Shown in pieces: positions 46,918-58,988 of a stretch of DNA of 64,000 bases (its first letter is position 1; every line of letters begins with the position of its first letter). The translations under genes were made by a program, and so were the position numbers. The notes beneath the pieces were generated by a model. It did no database searches, was not told the origin of the DNA, and saw nothing but the letters and a program-made list of their open reading frames with translations. The stretch spans positions 269,708,288 through 269,772,287 of the forward strand of contig CM077673.1 in NCBI GenBank assembly GCA_039707655.1, given 5' to 3'. This stretch comes from Elymus sibiricus. Lineage: Eukaryota; Streptophyta; Magnoliopsida; Poales; Poaceae.

Positions 46918-47027
46918 ATTGTCATTGCAAACATGTTTGATCATAATATGCTAAATCATGGATACTAGGCTAAACATATTTACAATAACAAAAACAAGTT
47001 GAGTTCATACCCGCTTTTCTTTGCCAC
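46918..47027 (-). repeat. Inverted 110-bp copy of S sequence at the A/B junction
   Basis: The reverse complement matches 60505-60614 at about 109 of 110 positions. The TGACT duplication of A (47028-47032, reverse complement) and the end of an A-type LTR follow without a gap. S sequence has no reason to be here unless it was copied from the right end of A. Confidence 0.85.
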
Positions 47028-47032
47028 AGTCA

Positions 47033-48545
47033 TGATGGCCCACAAGTTTCAATCGTAGTCCTTTCGATAAGTAAGAGTGTCGAACCCAACGAGGAGCAGA
47101 ACGAAATGACAAGCGGTTTTCAGCAAGGTAATTTATGCAAGCACTGAAATTGTAGGTAACACATAGTTTGATAGGAAGGTAATTGGTAGCAAGCAAGTAA
47201 CAGTAATGGTAAACAAGATGCAGCAAGATAGCCCAATCCTTTTGAGGCAAAGGACATGCCAGAACAATCACTAGTAATAGGCAAAGTGTTCTTGAGGGTA
47301 CACGGGAATTTTGTCTAGTCACTTTTATCATGTTGGTTTGATTCGTGTTCGCTACTTTGATAATTTGATATGTGGGTGGACCAGTGCTAAGGTGCTATTC
47401 TTACTTGAACTAACAACCTACTTATGATTAACCCCCTCGCAAGCATCCGCAAACTACGAGAAAAGTATTAAGACAAAGTCTAACCATAGCATTAAACATG
47501 TGGATCCAAATCAGCCCCTTACGAAGTAGCGCATAAACTAGGGTTTAAGCTTCTGTCACTCTAGCAACCCATCATCTAATAACTACTCCACAATGCATTC
47601 CCTTAGGCCCATGAATGGTGAAGTGTCATGTAGTCGACGTTCACATGACACCACTAAGGGAATCACAACATACATATCATCAAAATATCGAATACATGTC
47701 AAATCCACATGATTACTTGCAACATGACTGATCCCGTGACCTCAAGAACAAAGGTAACTACTCACAAATAATAAACATGCTCAAGATCAGAGAGGTATTG
47801 AATAGCATATTGGATCTGACCATATAATCTTCCACCAAATAAACCATATAGTAATCAACTACGCAAGGTAATCAACACTACTAGTCACCCACAGGTACCA
47901 ATCTGAGGTTCCGGTACAAAGATTGAACACAAGAGATGAACTAGGGTTTGAGAGGAGATGGTGCTGTTGAAGATGTTGATGAAGATTGGCCTCCCAAAGA
48001 TGAGAGGGGTGTTGGTGATGACGATAGCTTCGATTTCCCCCTCCGGGAGGGAAGTTCCCCCGGCGGAATCACTCCGCCGGAGGGCAAAAGTGCTCCTGCC
48101 CAAGTTCCGCCTCGAGGTGGCGGCGCTTCATCCCAAAAGTCCTCCTATTAATTTTTCTAGGTTTTTTGGGAATTTATACCAGAAGATGGGCTCCGGAGGT
48201 GGGCCTGGGTGAGCACAACCCATCAGGGCGCGCCCAGGGGTGCCAGGCGCGCCCTGGTGGGTTGTGCCCACGTGGTGGGCCTCCCCCGCTAGTTTTCAGC
48301 TCCAGTATTTTTTATTAAATGCAAAAATAATCTCCATAAATTTTCATCTTCATTGGAGTTGTGCAGAATAGGCATCTCTGACGTGCTTTTCTTGGGTCCA
48401 GAATTCAAGCTGCCGGTATTCTCCCTCTTGGTGTAAACCTTGCATATTATGAGAGAAAAGGCATTGGAATCACTCCCAAAGCATTATTATTAAAGTAAAC
48501 AAAGTAAATAACAATAAGAAATCATGATGCAAAATGGACGTATCA
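47033..48545 (-). repeat. B 3' LTR (1513 bp)
   Basis: In element orientation it starts TGATACGTCCATTTTGCATC after a purine tract (AAGCTTGGGGGAGT, 48546-48560). It holds hairpin P6 (48206-48272) and a minus-strand TATAAATT at about 48171-48178. The last ~70 bp match the A 3' LTR, including a shared 8-bp deletion (CGATTGAAACTTG), rather than the B 5' LTR. Confidence 0.85.
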
Positions 48546-50117
48546 ACTCCCCCAAGCTTAGGCCTCGCTTGTCCTCAAGTGAAAGCCGATATTGAAAAGC
48601 ATGTCCACATGATTTGAGAGAGAGGTGTCGATAAAAACAAAATACGGACATAGAAGCATCATGCTTATTATCATAACAGCAATAAACTCTAACATCGGAA
48701 CTTATTTTAATACATTTTTATCATATAGCTTCTCATGAACAAGTAACAATTCATTACAACATAGAAGTATGAAGCATAAACCTTATTGGGAACCAACAAA
48801 CTATGTTCTCAGTCAACTTTGCAACTACAATTCATCATATTTTTAGGAAGGGTCTCATGTAGGAGCCTTTTGGCAAGTCCACATACTCAACTATCATTTA
48901 GTCTTCTATGATTGGTAACGCTCACGGCATACCCATGAACAAAAAGTTTCAACCGGACACGTAGGAAGATAGGGGCTTATAGTTTTGCCTCCCAACTTAC
49001 TCACCTCAAGGGTGATGTCAACAATAATAACGCATGCTCACCCATATCCAGCTGGATATATGTGCCTAGATATTTCCTCACCACATGATGCTTGCAAAAG
49101 AAAAAGTAAAAAGGAATAGGGAAGAATACTTTGACTCTTGCATAAAAGTAATTGCATAAAAGTAAAAGATAGGCCCTTCGCAGAGGGAAGCAGAGGTTGT
49201 CATTCGCTTATTGGTTTGTATGCCCAGTCCCTTAATGTAAAAGAACGTCACGCTATATTGCCCCCTATGATAGCAACCTTTATTATGCAGTCCGTCGCTT
49301 TTATTACTTTGCCATCATAAGTTCGTATAACGCTCAGTTTTCTCTTACACTAATTGATCATAACACTTTTAGAAGCAATTTTTATTGCCTTATTGCACCG
49401 ATGACAACTTACTTGAAGGATATTTATCGATCCATAAGTAGGTATGGTGGACACTCAAAGAAAGTGTCTGGTTTGGGTTTTTGCATGCACAAGTAGTATC
49501 TCTACTTAATGCGGAATTTTTGGCTTGCAAAGATATTGGGCATGCACCACATGTTAAAGGATCTATGACAATATAACTTCTATGTGGATACGAACAAGCA
49601 TAAATCATTACGTTGTCTCCCTTGTCCAATGTCAATAATTTTGACACATACTATTTGATGGGGGCTCACAATCATAGAAGATGTCCAAGATAGTGTATTT
49701 GCATGTGAATCTTCTCCTCCCTTATTAATTCCATCATGAATTGCATCATTGACCAATGCTATGTTTGTCAATCTCCAATAAATTTTACTACTTATACTTT
49801 TCTTTATGTGATGTCATTACTCACCATAAGATTAGCATATGATTCTTTTCCTTTATTTTGATTGCAACAAGAAAGTAGAGAGGCAAAAACTCGAACTAAA
49901 CTTTATTATATAACTTTCGCTCGATTACATAGATAGATAGGCCACGGAACTAACACACGGAAATAGATCATACTAAAACTTGTATTCAACTAAAACAAAA
50001 GGGAAAATGAAGATCGAACTAAAATAGGTAAAGGTGAATAAAAGTGGTGGAGATACGATACCGAGGCACCTCCCCCAAGCTTGGCTTAAGCCAAGGGGAG
50101 TGCCCATACCCGTGTGC
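48546..50117 (-). other. B 3' non-coding region (extra ORF to LTR)
   Basis: It is colinear with 57401-58988 of A in the opposite orientation. A short frame (49647-49390) has a counterpart in A (57886-58125), but most differences change the amino acid and the frames diverge at the end, so I do not call it a gene. It ends at the polypurine tract. Confidence 0.6.
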
Positions 50118-50660
50118 TCAAGCCTCCTTTGGTGGTGGTGATGAAGAAGGTGGAGGTGTTGATGTAGGTGGCGGTGATGATGTAGTAAGCTTGTCCTCCA
50201 GCTTCCAGGGCAAGGGCTCCCCATCAAAGGTTGACGCGAGAGTCCCCTGAGTCCTGCAACTGGCAGCTAAACTCATACCTTTAAATCTCTCTTCATATTC
50301 AAAGACTTGGTTTTGAAGATCATAAACTTGGCTCTGCAGAAAGTTGATTTGCTCGTTGAAGTTGGAGATGATGTCCTTCACAGACCGGCCATCCACCATT
50401 TGATCACGGGTGAGTTCCGTGATCATGGAGTGATTGGCACTAAGTCCATGCTCCACCATCTTCTGGCACTTGAAGATTTCTTGTTCCACCACCTCGAGCC
50501 TAGCTTCCACGCTTCCGGTCTTCTTGGGTCCTTGAACATCGCGGATATGGAGCACCCCCTCACGCATCTCAATGACTTGAGGGTGCTTCATCACCTCTGG
50601 CAAGTACGGGTTGATGACCTTCTCGAAGAACTTGTCTTTGGAGGAGCTTGGTGGAGCCAT
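50118..50660 (-). CDS. B extra ORF, coiled-coil protein (180 aa)
   Basis: Intact from MAPPSSSKDKFFEKVINPYL. The middle is helical with heptad-like spacing (VEARLEVVEQEIFKCQKMVE, NEQINFLQSQVYDLQNQVFE, residues ~75-140). The end is Ser/Pro-rich (SSPPPTSTPPPSSSPPPKEA). No enzyme motif. Downstream of pol, sense orientation, in the position of the env-like ORF of Athila elements, but no signal peptide or membrane segment is visible. It probably has its own promoter (next entry). Confidence 0.65.
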   Translation of the reverse strand: MAPPSSSKDKFFEKVINPYLPEVMKHPQVIEMREGVLHIRDVQGPKKTGSVEARLEVVEQEIFKCQKMVEHGLSANHSMITELTRDQMVDGRSVKDIISNFNEQINFLQSQVYDLQNQVFEYEERFKGMSLAASCRTQGTLASTFDGEPLPWKLEDKLTTSSPPPTSTPPPSSSPPPKEA

Positions 50661-50741
50661 GGAGATCTAGATCTGACGAGAAAACAGCAAGAAACAAGAA
50701 TAGAGGATTTTTCTGCGATGCGGTCGTCAAAACAGTCAGGG

Positions 50742-50880
50742 TATATATAGAGAATTTTTATTCTTGGGAAACAAGTATTTGGAAGGAAAACAGAGTCAGG
50801 AAGGCATCCGAGGTGGGCACAACCCACCAGGGCACGCCCAGGGGTGCCTGGCGCGCCCTGGTGTATCGTGCTCACCTCGA
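50742..50880 (-). promoter_or_regulatory. B internal promoter: hairpin P7 and TATA box
   Basis: Hairpin P7 (50811-50880) has the GGCGCGCC core on one arm and GGCACGCC on the other. Downstream on the minus strand CTATATATACCCTGAC (50737-50752) is a TATA box, about 80 bp before the ATG at 50660. Same order and spacing as in A. Confidence 0.65.
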
Positions 50881-50980
50881 TTACCTTCCAGTTTATTTTT
50901 TTATTTCCAAAATTCTAAAATATTCCAAAACTGACAAAAAATATTTTTGCGGATTTTTCGGAGTCCGTTTACTTACCGTA

Positions 50981-53900
50981 TCACATACCTCCTATTTTTA
51001 AGTATTCTGGAGTATTCCGGAAGGTTTCCTTTATGTGTTCCTCCGGTGTCATTGTTTGAATAACATTGCTTTCAACGTTAATAGGCGTACCTGAGATATA
51101 ATGCTTAATTCTTTGTACATTGACCACCTTCGGGTTAGTACCTTCGGCGTTATTAATCTTGATAGCTCCAGAACGATAAACCTCTTCGATAATATATGGT
51201 CCTTCCCATTTTGAGAGAAGCTTTCCTGCAAAAAATCTTAAACGAGAGTTGAACAAAAGAACATAATCTCCTATTTTGAATTGCCGCTTTTGGATTCTTT
51301 TGTCATGCCATCTTTTTACTTTTTCTTTGAATAGCTTAGCATTTTCATATGCTTGGGTTCTCCATTCATCTAGTGAGCTAATATCAAATAACCTCTTTTC
51401 ACCGGCAAGTTTGAAATCATAGTTGAGTTCTTTAATTGCCCAAAATGCTTTGTGTTCTAGTTCTAGAGGCAAATGACAAGCTTTCCCATATACCATTTTG
51501 TATGGAGACATACCCATACGATTTTTATAAGCTGTTCTATAGGCCCAAAGTGCATCATCTAATTTATTAGACAAATTCTTACGAGACCTATTGACAGTTT
51601 TTTGTAATATTAATTTTATTTCCCTATTGCTAAGTTCAACTTGACCACTAGATTCGGGGTGATAAGGTGATGCAGTTCTATGGTTAAGATCATATTTAGC
51701 AAGCATCTTACGGAAGGCACCATGGATAAAATGTGAACCACCATCGGTCATTAAATATCTAGGTACTCCAAACCTCGGGAAGATAACTTCTTTAAGCATT
51801 TTAATGGAGGTGTGATGATCAGCACTACTAGTTGGAATAGCTTCTACCCACTTAGTGACATAATCAACCGCAACCAAAATATGAGTGTACCCATTAGAGG
51901 AAGGAAAAGGCCCCATATAATCGAAACCCCAAACGTCAAATGGTTCAACAACAAGTGAATAATTCATAGGCATTTCCTGACGCTTACCGATATTACCAAT
52001 TCTTTGACATTCATCACAAGATAAGACAAACTTATGGGCATCCTTGAAGAGAGTAGACCAATAAAAACCACATTGCAATACCTTATGAGCAGTTCTATCT
52101 CCCGCATGATGTCCTCCATCAGCTTCAGAATGACATTTCCGTAGGATTTGTTCCTGTTCATGCTTAGGTACACAACGTCTAATAATACCATCTACTCCTT
52201 CTTTATAAAGATGTGGGTCGTCCCAAAAGTAATGTCTAAAGTCATAGAATATATTTTTGTTTTGTTGGTATGTGAAGCTAGGTGGTATATATTTAGCAAC
52301 AATGTAGTTAGCATAATCAGCATACCAAAGTGTGCGTTGTGAGACACTTATTGTAGCTAGCTGTTCGTCAGGGAAACTATCATCAATAGGTAGTGGGTCA
52401 TCAAGAATATTTTCTAACCTAGACAAGTTATCAGCTACGGTGTTCTCGGCTCCTTTCCTATCAACGATGTGTAAGTCAAATTCTTGGAGCAAGAGAACCC
52501 ACCTAATGAGTCTAGGTTTAGCATCTTTCTTTTCCATAAGGTATTTTATAGCAACATGATCAGAGTGAACAATGACTTTGGAATCAACAACATAAGATCT
52601 AAATTTATCACAAGCAAACACAGTTGCTAAAAATTCTTTTTCAGTAGTAGCATAATTTCGTTGGGCACTGTCTAGAATTGTACTAGCATAATGGATAACA
52701 TTCAATTTCTTATCAACTCTTTGTCCTAGAAGGACACCAACAGCATAATCACTAGCGTCAGACATAATTTCAAAACGAAGTTCCAATCAGGTGGTTGAAC
52801 GATAGGTGCAGAGGTTAAGGCTTTCTTGAGTGTTTCAAAGGCTTCCACACAATCATCATCAAAAACAAAAGGAATATCTTTTTGCAAAAGATTAGTAAGA
52901 GGCCTATAAATTTTAGAGAAGTCTTTAATGTACCCCCTATAAAAACCAACATGACCAAGGAAACTTCGAATGCCTTTAACGTCTTTAGGACATGGCATTT
53001 TCTCAATTGCATCAACTTTAGCTTTATCCACCTCAATACCTCGTTCAGATATTTTATGCCCCAAGACAATGCCTTCATTAACCATAAAGTGGCACTTCTC
53101 CCAATTCAAGATGAGATTTTTTTGTTCACATCTCTGCAAAACTCGATCAAGGTTGCATAAGCAATCATCAAAAGAAGTTCCGTAAATGGAAAAATCATCC
53201 ATGAAAACCTCCACAATCTTTTCACAAAAATCAGAGAATATAGCAGTCATACATCTTTGAAAGGTATCAGGTGCATTGCATAAACCAAAAGGCATACGTC
53301 TATAAGCATAGGTTCCGAAAGGGCAAGTAAAGGTTGTTTTCTCTTGATCAGATTGTGACACAGGTATTTGAGAGAAACCAGAATATCCATCTAAGAAACA
53401 AAAGTGTGTGTGCTTAGATAATCTTTCAAGCATTTGATCAATGAACGGTAGAGGGTAATGATCTTTTCTAGTAGCTTTATTTAATTTTCTAAAATCAATT
53501 ACCATTCTATAGCCAGTAACAATTCTTTGTGGAATAAGTTCATTCTTATCATTAGGAACAACGGTAATACCTACTTTCTTAGGGACACAATGAACAAGAC
53601 TTACCCATCTACTATCAGTAATAGGATAGATTATACCTGCTTCCAGAAGCTTTAATATTTCAGTTCTTACCACTTCCTTCATCTTAGGATTCAATCGTCG
53701 TTGGTGATCAACAACGGGTTTAGCCTCAGGTTCCATATTAATCTTGTGCTGACATAGAGTGGGACTAATGCCCTTAAGATCATCAAGAGTATATCCAATA
53801 GCAGCCCGGTGCTTCCTTAGAACTTTCAATAATCTTTCTTCTTCATGTTCTGAAAGGTTAGCACTAATAATAACAGGATATATCTTTTTCTCATCAAGAT

Positions 53901-54879
53901 AAGCATACTTCAAAGTGTCAGGCAATTGTTTCAATTCAAACACAGGATCACCTTTAGGTGGAGGAGGGCCTCCAAGAGTTTCAATAGGCAAATTGTGTTT
54001 CAAGAGAGGTTGTTGTTCAAAGAAAATTTTATCTATTTCGTTTCTTTCACGCAAGTGCATATAATTTTCATGGTCGAGCAAATATTGTTCTAATGGGTCA
54101 GTAGGAGGCACGGCAATAGAAGAAAGACCGATTATTTCATCCTTACTAGATAACTCTTTATCACGAGGTTGTCTACTAAACTTGGAAAAATTAAACTCAT
54201 GAGACACATTACCAAAACTGACACCGACAGTTTGTTTTTCACAATCTATCTTAGCATTGACGGTGCTCAAAAAAGGTCTACCAAAGATAATGGGACCAAA
54301 GTCATCTTGTGGGGAACCAAGGACTAGAAAATCAGTAGGGTATTTTACTTTCCCACACAAGACTTCAACATCTCTAACAATCCCAAGTGGTGTGATAGTG
54401 TCTCTATTAGCAAGTTTAATAGTAACATCAATGTCTTCCATTTCAGCATGTGCTATTTCATCCATAATTTCTTGGTATAAGGTAAAAGGGATAGCACTCA
54501 CACTAGCACCTAAATCACATAAACCATGGTAGCAATGATCTCCTATTTTGACTGAGACAACAGGCAAGCCTTCTACGGGTCTATGTTTATCTTTTTCATC
54601 AGGTTTAGCAATTCTAGCAGCTTCATCACAAAAGTAGATAACATGCCCATCAATATTTTCTACCAAGAGATCATTAACCATAGCAACACTAGGTTCTACT
54701 TTAATTTGCTCAGGGGGTTTAGGTGCTCTTGTATTACTCTTACGAACCACAGTTGATACCTTAGCATGTTCCTTTGTCCTAACAGGGAAAGGTGTCTTTT
54801 CAATATAAGCAGTAGGCACAACTGGATCAACATTGTAAAATATGGTTTTTTCTTTAGCTATGACCGGTTCTTTAATTTC
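50981..54879 (-). pseudogene. B protease-pol: protease, RT, RNase H, integrase, one frameshift
   Basis: In frame with gag after a TAA. Protease loop [67 protein letters not shown], catalytic FMDDFSIYG. RNase [30 protein letters not shown]. Integrase: [18 protein letters not shown] with CDECQR, then D in FDYMGPFP, D in MTDGGSHF, E in [11 protein letters not shown]. The only break I see is a frameshift near 52770, between PPDW and FEIM. This is the best-preserved pol in the window and also shows the CACTA-free site of A. Confidence 0.88.
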
Positions 54880-55724
54880 TTATTTAACAAGAGGATGGTA
54901 TTTAAACCACTTCTCCTTAGGGAGATCAATGTGAGCAGCAAATGCTTCACAGAAAGAGGCTACTATCTCAGAGTCAAGTCCATATTTAGTGCTAAACTTG
55001 TGAAAAGTGTCGGTATTCATAAAAGATTTAACACAATCAAATTCAAGCTTTATACCTGACTCATTACCTTTGTCGAGTTCCCAATCTTCAGAGTTGCGTT
55101 TAATTCTTTCTAAGAGATCCCACTTGAATTCAATAGTCTTCTTCATATAAGAACCAGCACAAGAAGTATCAAGCATGAATTGATCATTATGAGAAAGCCG
55201 AGCATAAAAATTCTGAATGATAACTTCCCTCGGAATGTCATGATTGGGGCATGAATATAACATTGACTTAAGCCTCTCTCAATCTAGAGTGATACTTTCT
55301 CCTTCACGAGGCCAAAAATTATATATATAATTCCGATCACGATGAACTAGATGCATGGGATAAAACTTTTGGTGAAATTCCAATTGCAAACGATTCCAGT
55401 TCCACGATCCAAGATCATCACATAGCCTATACCATGTCAATGCTTTTCCTCCAAAGATAAAGAGAAAACCTTCTTCTTAACTTCATCTCCGGATAAACCT
55501 GCAAGCTTAAATGATCCACATATTTCGTTCACATATAAAAGATGCATATCAGGATGTTTAGTTCCATCTCCTGCATAAGGTTTAGCAAGCAGTTGTTCTA
55601 GCATACCCGAAGGAATTTCATAAGTAAAATTTTCAGTAGGTGCTGTAGGTTGAGGGGTAACTAATTGTGGTTCCGGTCGAGGTGAAGATACCTCGAACAA
55701 ACCCCTCAAAGGATTGTTCTCCAT
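54880..55724 (-). pseudogene. B gag, frameshifted
   Basis: It starts MENNPLRGLFEVSSPRPEPQ as in A and is open to SLSLEEKH, where a frameshift near 55437 interrupts. The frame resumes before MLYSCPNHDIPREVI (55263) and ends at TAA 54880-54882 after HPLVK. Same stop position as A. Gag forms the particle that packages the element RNA. Confidence 0.75.
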
Positions 55725-55800
55725 AGTAGCAAGTAGCAATAAATTTCAGCACGTAGTATAAGTTTTTCCTTACCGATTTCCACTTACCAAGAGCGCTTCA

Positions 55801-55819
55801 CTCCCCGGCAACGGTGCCA
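55801..55819 (-). promoter_or_regulatory. B primer binding site (tRNA-Asp type)
   Basis: The minus strand reads TGGCACCGTTGCCGGGGAG, 11 bp after the LTR end, with one mismatch in the TGGCGCC core. Confidence 0.75.
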
Positions 55820-55830
55820 GAAAAGAGTCT

Positions 55831-57349
55831 TGATGACCCACAAGTATAGGGGATCAATCGTAGTCCTTTCGATAAGTAAGAGTGTCGAACCCAACGAGGA
55901 GCAGAAGGAAATGACAAGCGGTTTTCAGCAAGGTAATTTCTGCAAGCACTGAAATTGTAGGTAACAGATAGTTTGATAGCAAGGTAATTGGTAGCAAGCA
56001 AGTAACGCTAACGGTAAACAAGGTGCAGCAAGATAGCCCAATCCTTTTGAGGCAAAGGACAGGCCAGAACAATCACTAGTAATAGGAAAAGTGTTCTTGA
56101 GGGTACACGGGAATTTCGTCTAGTCACTTTTATCATGTTGGTTTGATTCGTGTTCGCTACTTTGATAATTTGATATGTGGGTGGACCGGTGCTAAGGTGC
56201 TGTTATTACTTGAACTAACAACCTACTTATGATTAACCCCCTCGCAAGCATCCGCAACTACGAGAAAAGTATTAAGACAAAGTCTAACCATAACATTAAA
56301 CATGTGGATCCAAATCAGCCCCTTACGAAGTAGCGCATAAACTAGGGTTTAAGCTTCTGTCACTCTAGCAACCCGTCATCTAATAACTACTCCACAATGC
56401 ATTCCCTTAGGCCCATGAATGGTGAAGTGTCATGTAGTCGACGTTCACATGACACCACTAAGGGAATCACAACATACATATCATCAAAATATCGAACACA
56501 TATCAAATTCACATGATTACTTGCAACATGACTTCTGCCGTGACCTCAAGAACAAAGGTAACTACTCACAAATAATAAACATGCTCAAGATCATAGAGGT
56601 ATTGAATAGCATATTGGATCTGAACATATAATCTTCCACTAAATAAACCATATAGTAATCAACTACGCAAGGTAATCAACACTACTAGTCACCCACAGGT
56701 ACCAATCTGAGGTTCCGGTACAAAGATTGAACACAAGAGATGAACTAGGGTTTGAGAGGAGATGGTGATGTTGAAGATGTTGATGAAGATTGGCCTCCCA
56801 AAGATGGGAGGGGTGTTGGTGACGACGATAGCTTCGATTTCCCCCTCCGGGAGGGAAGTTCCCCCGGTGGAATCGCTCCGCCGGAGGGCAAAAGTGCTCC
56901 TGCCCAAGTTCCGCCTCGAGGCGGCGGCACTTCGTCCCAAAAGTCCTCCTATTATTTTTTCTAGGCTTTTTGGGAATTTATACCAGAAGATGGGCACCGG
57001 AGGTGGGCCTGGGTGAGCACAACCCATCAGGGCGCGCCAGGGGTGCCTGGCGCGCCCTGGTGGGTTGTGCCCACCTGGTGGGCCTCTCCCGGTAGTTTTC
57101 AGCTCCAGTATTTTTTATTAAATGCAAAAATAATCTCCGTAAATTTTCAGCTTCATTGGAGTTGTGCAGAATAGGCATCTCTGACGTGCTTTTCTTGGGT
57201 CCAGAATTCCAGCTGCCGGTATTCTCCCTCTTGGTGTAAACCTTGCATATTATGAGAGAAAAGGCATTAGAATCACTCCCCAAAGCATTATTATTCAACA
57301 AAACAAAGTAAATAACAGTAGGAAATCATGATGCAAAATGGACGTATCA
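55831..57349 (-). repeat. B 5' LTR (1519 bp)
   Basis: It starts TGATACGTCCATTTTGCATC and ends GGGTCATCA in element orientation. It contains hairpin P8 (57011-57076) followed by TATAAATTCCC. By eye about 4-5% different from the B 3' LTR in the compared stretch. Confidence 0.85.
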
Positions 57350-58988
57350 GATACCTCATCACCACCACCTTCTTCATCACCACCACCAAAGGAGACTTGA
57401 GCACACGGGTATGGGCACTCTCCTTGGCTTGAGCCAAGCTTGGGGGAGGTGCCCCGGTATCGTATCACCATCACTTTTATTCACCTTTACCTATTTTTAG
57501 TTCAATCTTTAGTTTCCCTTTGCTTTAGATGAATAAAAGTTTAGCATGATCTATTTGCGTGTGTTAGTTTCATGGCCTATCTATCTATATAATCGAGTGA
57601 AAGTTATATAATAAAGTTTAGTTTGAGTTTTTGTCTCTCTACTTTCTTGTTGCAATCAAAATAAAAGGGAAGAAAAATAAATGAAAAGAATCATATGCTA
57701 ATCTTAAGGTGAGTAATGACATCACATAAGGAAAAGTATAAGTAGTAAAATTTATTGGAGATTGACAAACATAGCATTGGTCAATGATGCAATTCATGAA
57801 AGAATTAATAAGGGAAGAGAAGATTCACATGCAAATACACTATCTTGGACATCTTTTATGATTGTGAGCCCCCATTAAATATTATGTGTCAAAAATGTTG
57901 ACGTTGGACAAGGAAGACAACGTAATGATTTATGTTTGTTCATATCCACATAGAAGTTATATTGTCATAGATCCTGCAACATGTGGTGCTTTCCCAATAT
58001 CTTTGCTAGCCAAAAATCCTGCACTAAGTAGAGATACTACTTGTGCATCCAAAAACCCAAAACCAAACTCATTCTTTGAGAGTCCACCATACTTACCTAT
58101 GGATCGAGAAAGATCCTTCAAGTAAGTTGTCATCGGTGCAATAAGGCAATAAATATTGCTTCTAAAAGTGTTTTGATCAATTAGTGTAAGAGAAAATTGA
58201 GCGCTATACGAACTTATGATGGCAAAGTAATAAAAGCGACGGACTGCATAATAAAGGTTGCTATCATAGGGGGCAATATAGTGTGACGTCCTTTTACATT
58301 AAGGGATTGGGCATACAAACCAATAAGCGCATGACAACTTCTGCTTCCCTCTGCGAAGGGACTATCTTTTACCTTTATGTATTTACTTTTATGCAAAGAG
58401 TCAAAGTACTCTTCCTTATTCCTTTTTTCTTTTTCTTTTTGCAAGCATCATGTGGTGAGGAAAGATCTAGGCACATATATCCAGTTGGATATGGGTGGGC
58501 ACGAGTTATTATTGTTGATATCACCCTTAAGGTGAATACGTTGGGAGGCGAAACTATAAGCCCCTATCTTCCTATGTGTCCGGTTGAAACTTTTTGTTCA
58601 TGGGTATGCCATGAGTGTTAGCAATCATAGAAGACTAAATGATGGTTGAGTAGGTGGACTTGCCAAAAGGCTCCGACATGAGACCCTTCCTGAAAATATG
58701 ATGAATTGTAGTTGCAAAGTTGACTGAGAACATAGTTTGTTGGTTTTCAATAAGGTTTATGCTTCATACTTTTATGTTGTGATGAATTGTTACTTGTTCA
58801 TGAGAAGCTATATGATAAAAGTGTATTGAATAAGTTTTATGATATAGTTTGTTGCTGTTATGATAATAAGCATGATGCTACTATGTCCGTATTTTGTTTT
58901 TATCGACAGCTCCCTCTCAAATCATGTGGACATGCTTTTCAATATCGGTTTTCGCTTGAGGACAAGCGAGGTCTAAGCTTGGGGGAGT
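57350..58988 (+). other. A 3' region right of B: end of extra ORF, non-coding sequence, polypurine tract
   Basis: 57352-57400 encodes the Ser/Pro-rich end of an extra ORF (SSPPPSSSPPPKET, stop TGA 57398-57400), matching the C-terminus of the B extra ORF. The rest is non-coding and colinear with B 48546-50117. The polypurine tract AAGCTTGGGGGAGT at about 58975-58988 touches the 3' LTR. Confidence 0.7.

Larger units (their letters stand above)
47033..57349 (-). mobile_element. B: Athila-lineage Gypsy retrotransposon nested in A
   Basis: LTRs at 47033-48545 and 55831-57349 share variants absent from A (the motif read as ACTTGAACTAACAACC on the plus strand; CCTTTTGAGGC). Between them on the minus strand are primer site, gag, protease, RT, RNase H, integrase, an extra ORF and a polypurine tract. 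No matching target duplication is seen: the right flank is GATAC and the left flank is the inverted S copy, so the left end was remade after insertion. Confidence 0.85.

Noticed and set aside
57886..58125. Small ORF (~79 aa) in A with a similar frame in B (49647-49390)
   Set aside because: Considered as a conserved micro-ORF. Most differences change the amino acid and the C-termini are in different frames, so there is no sign of protein selection.
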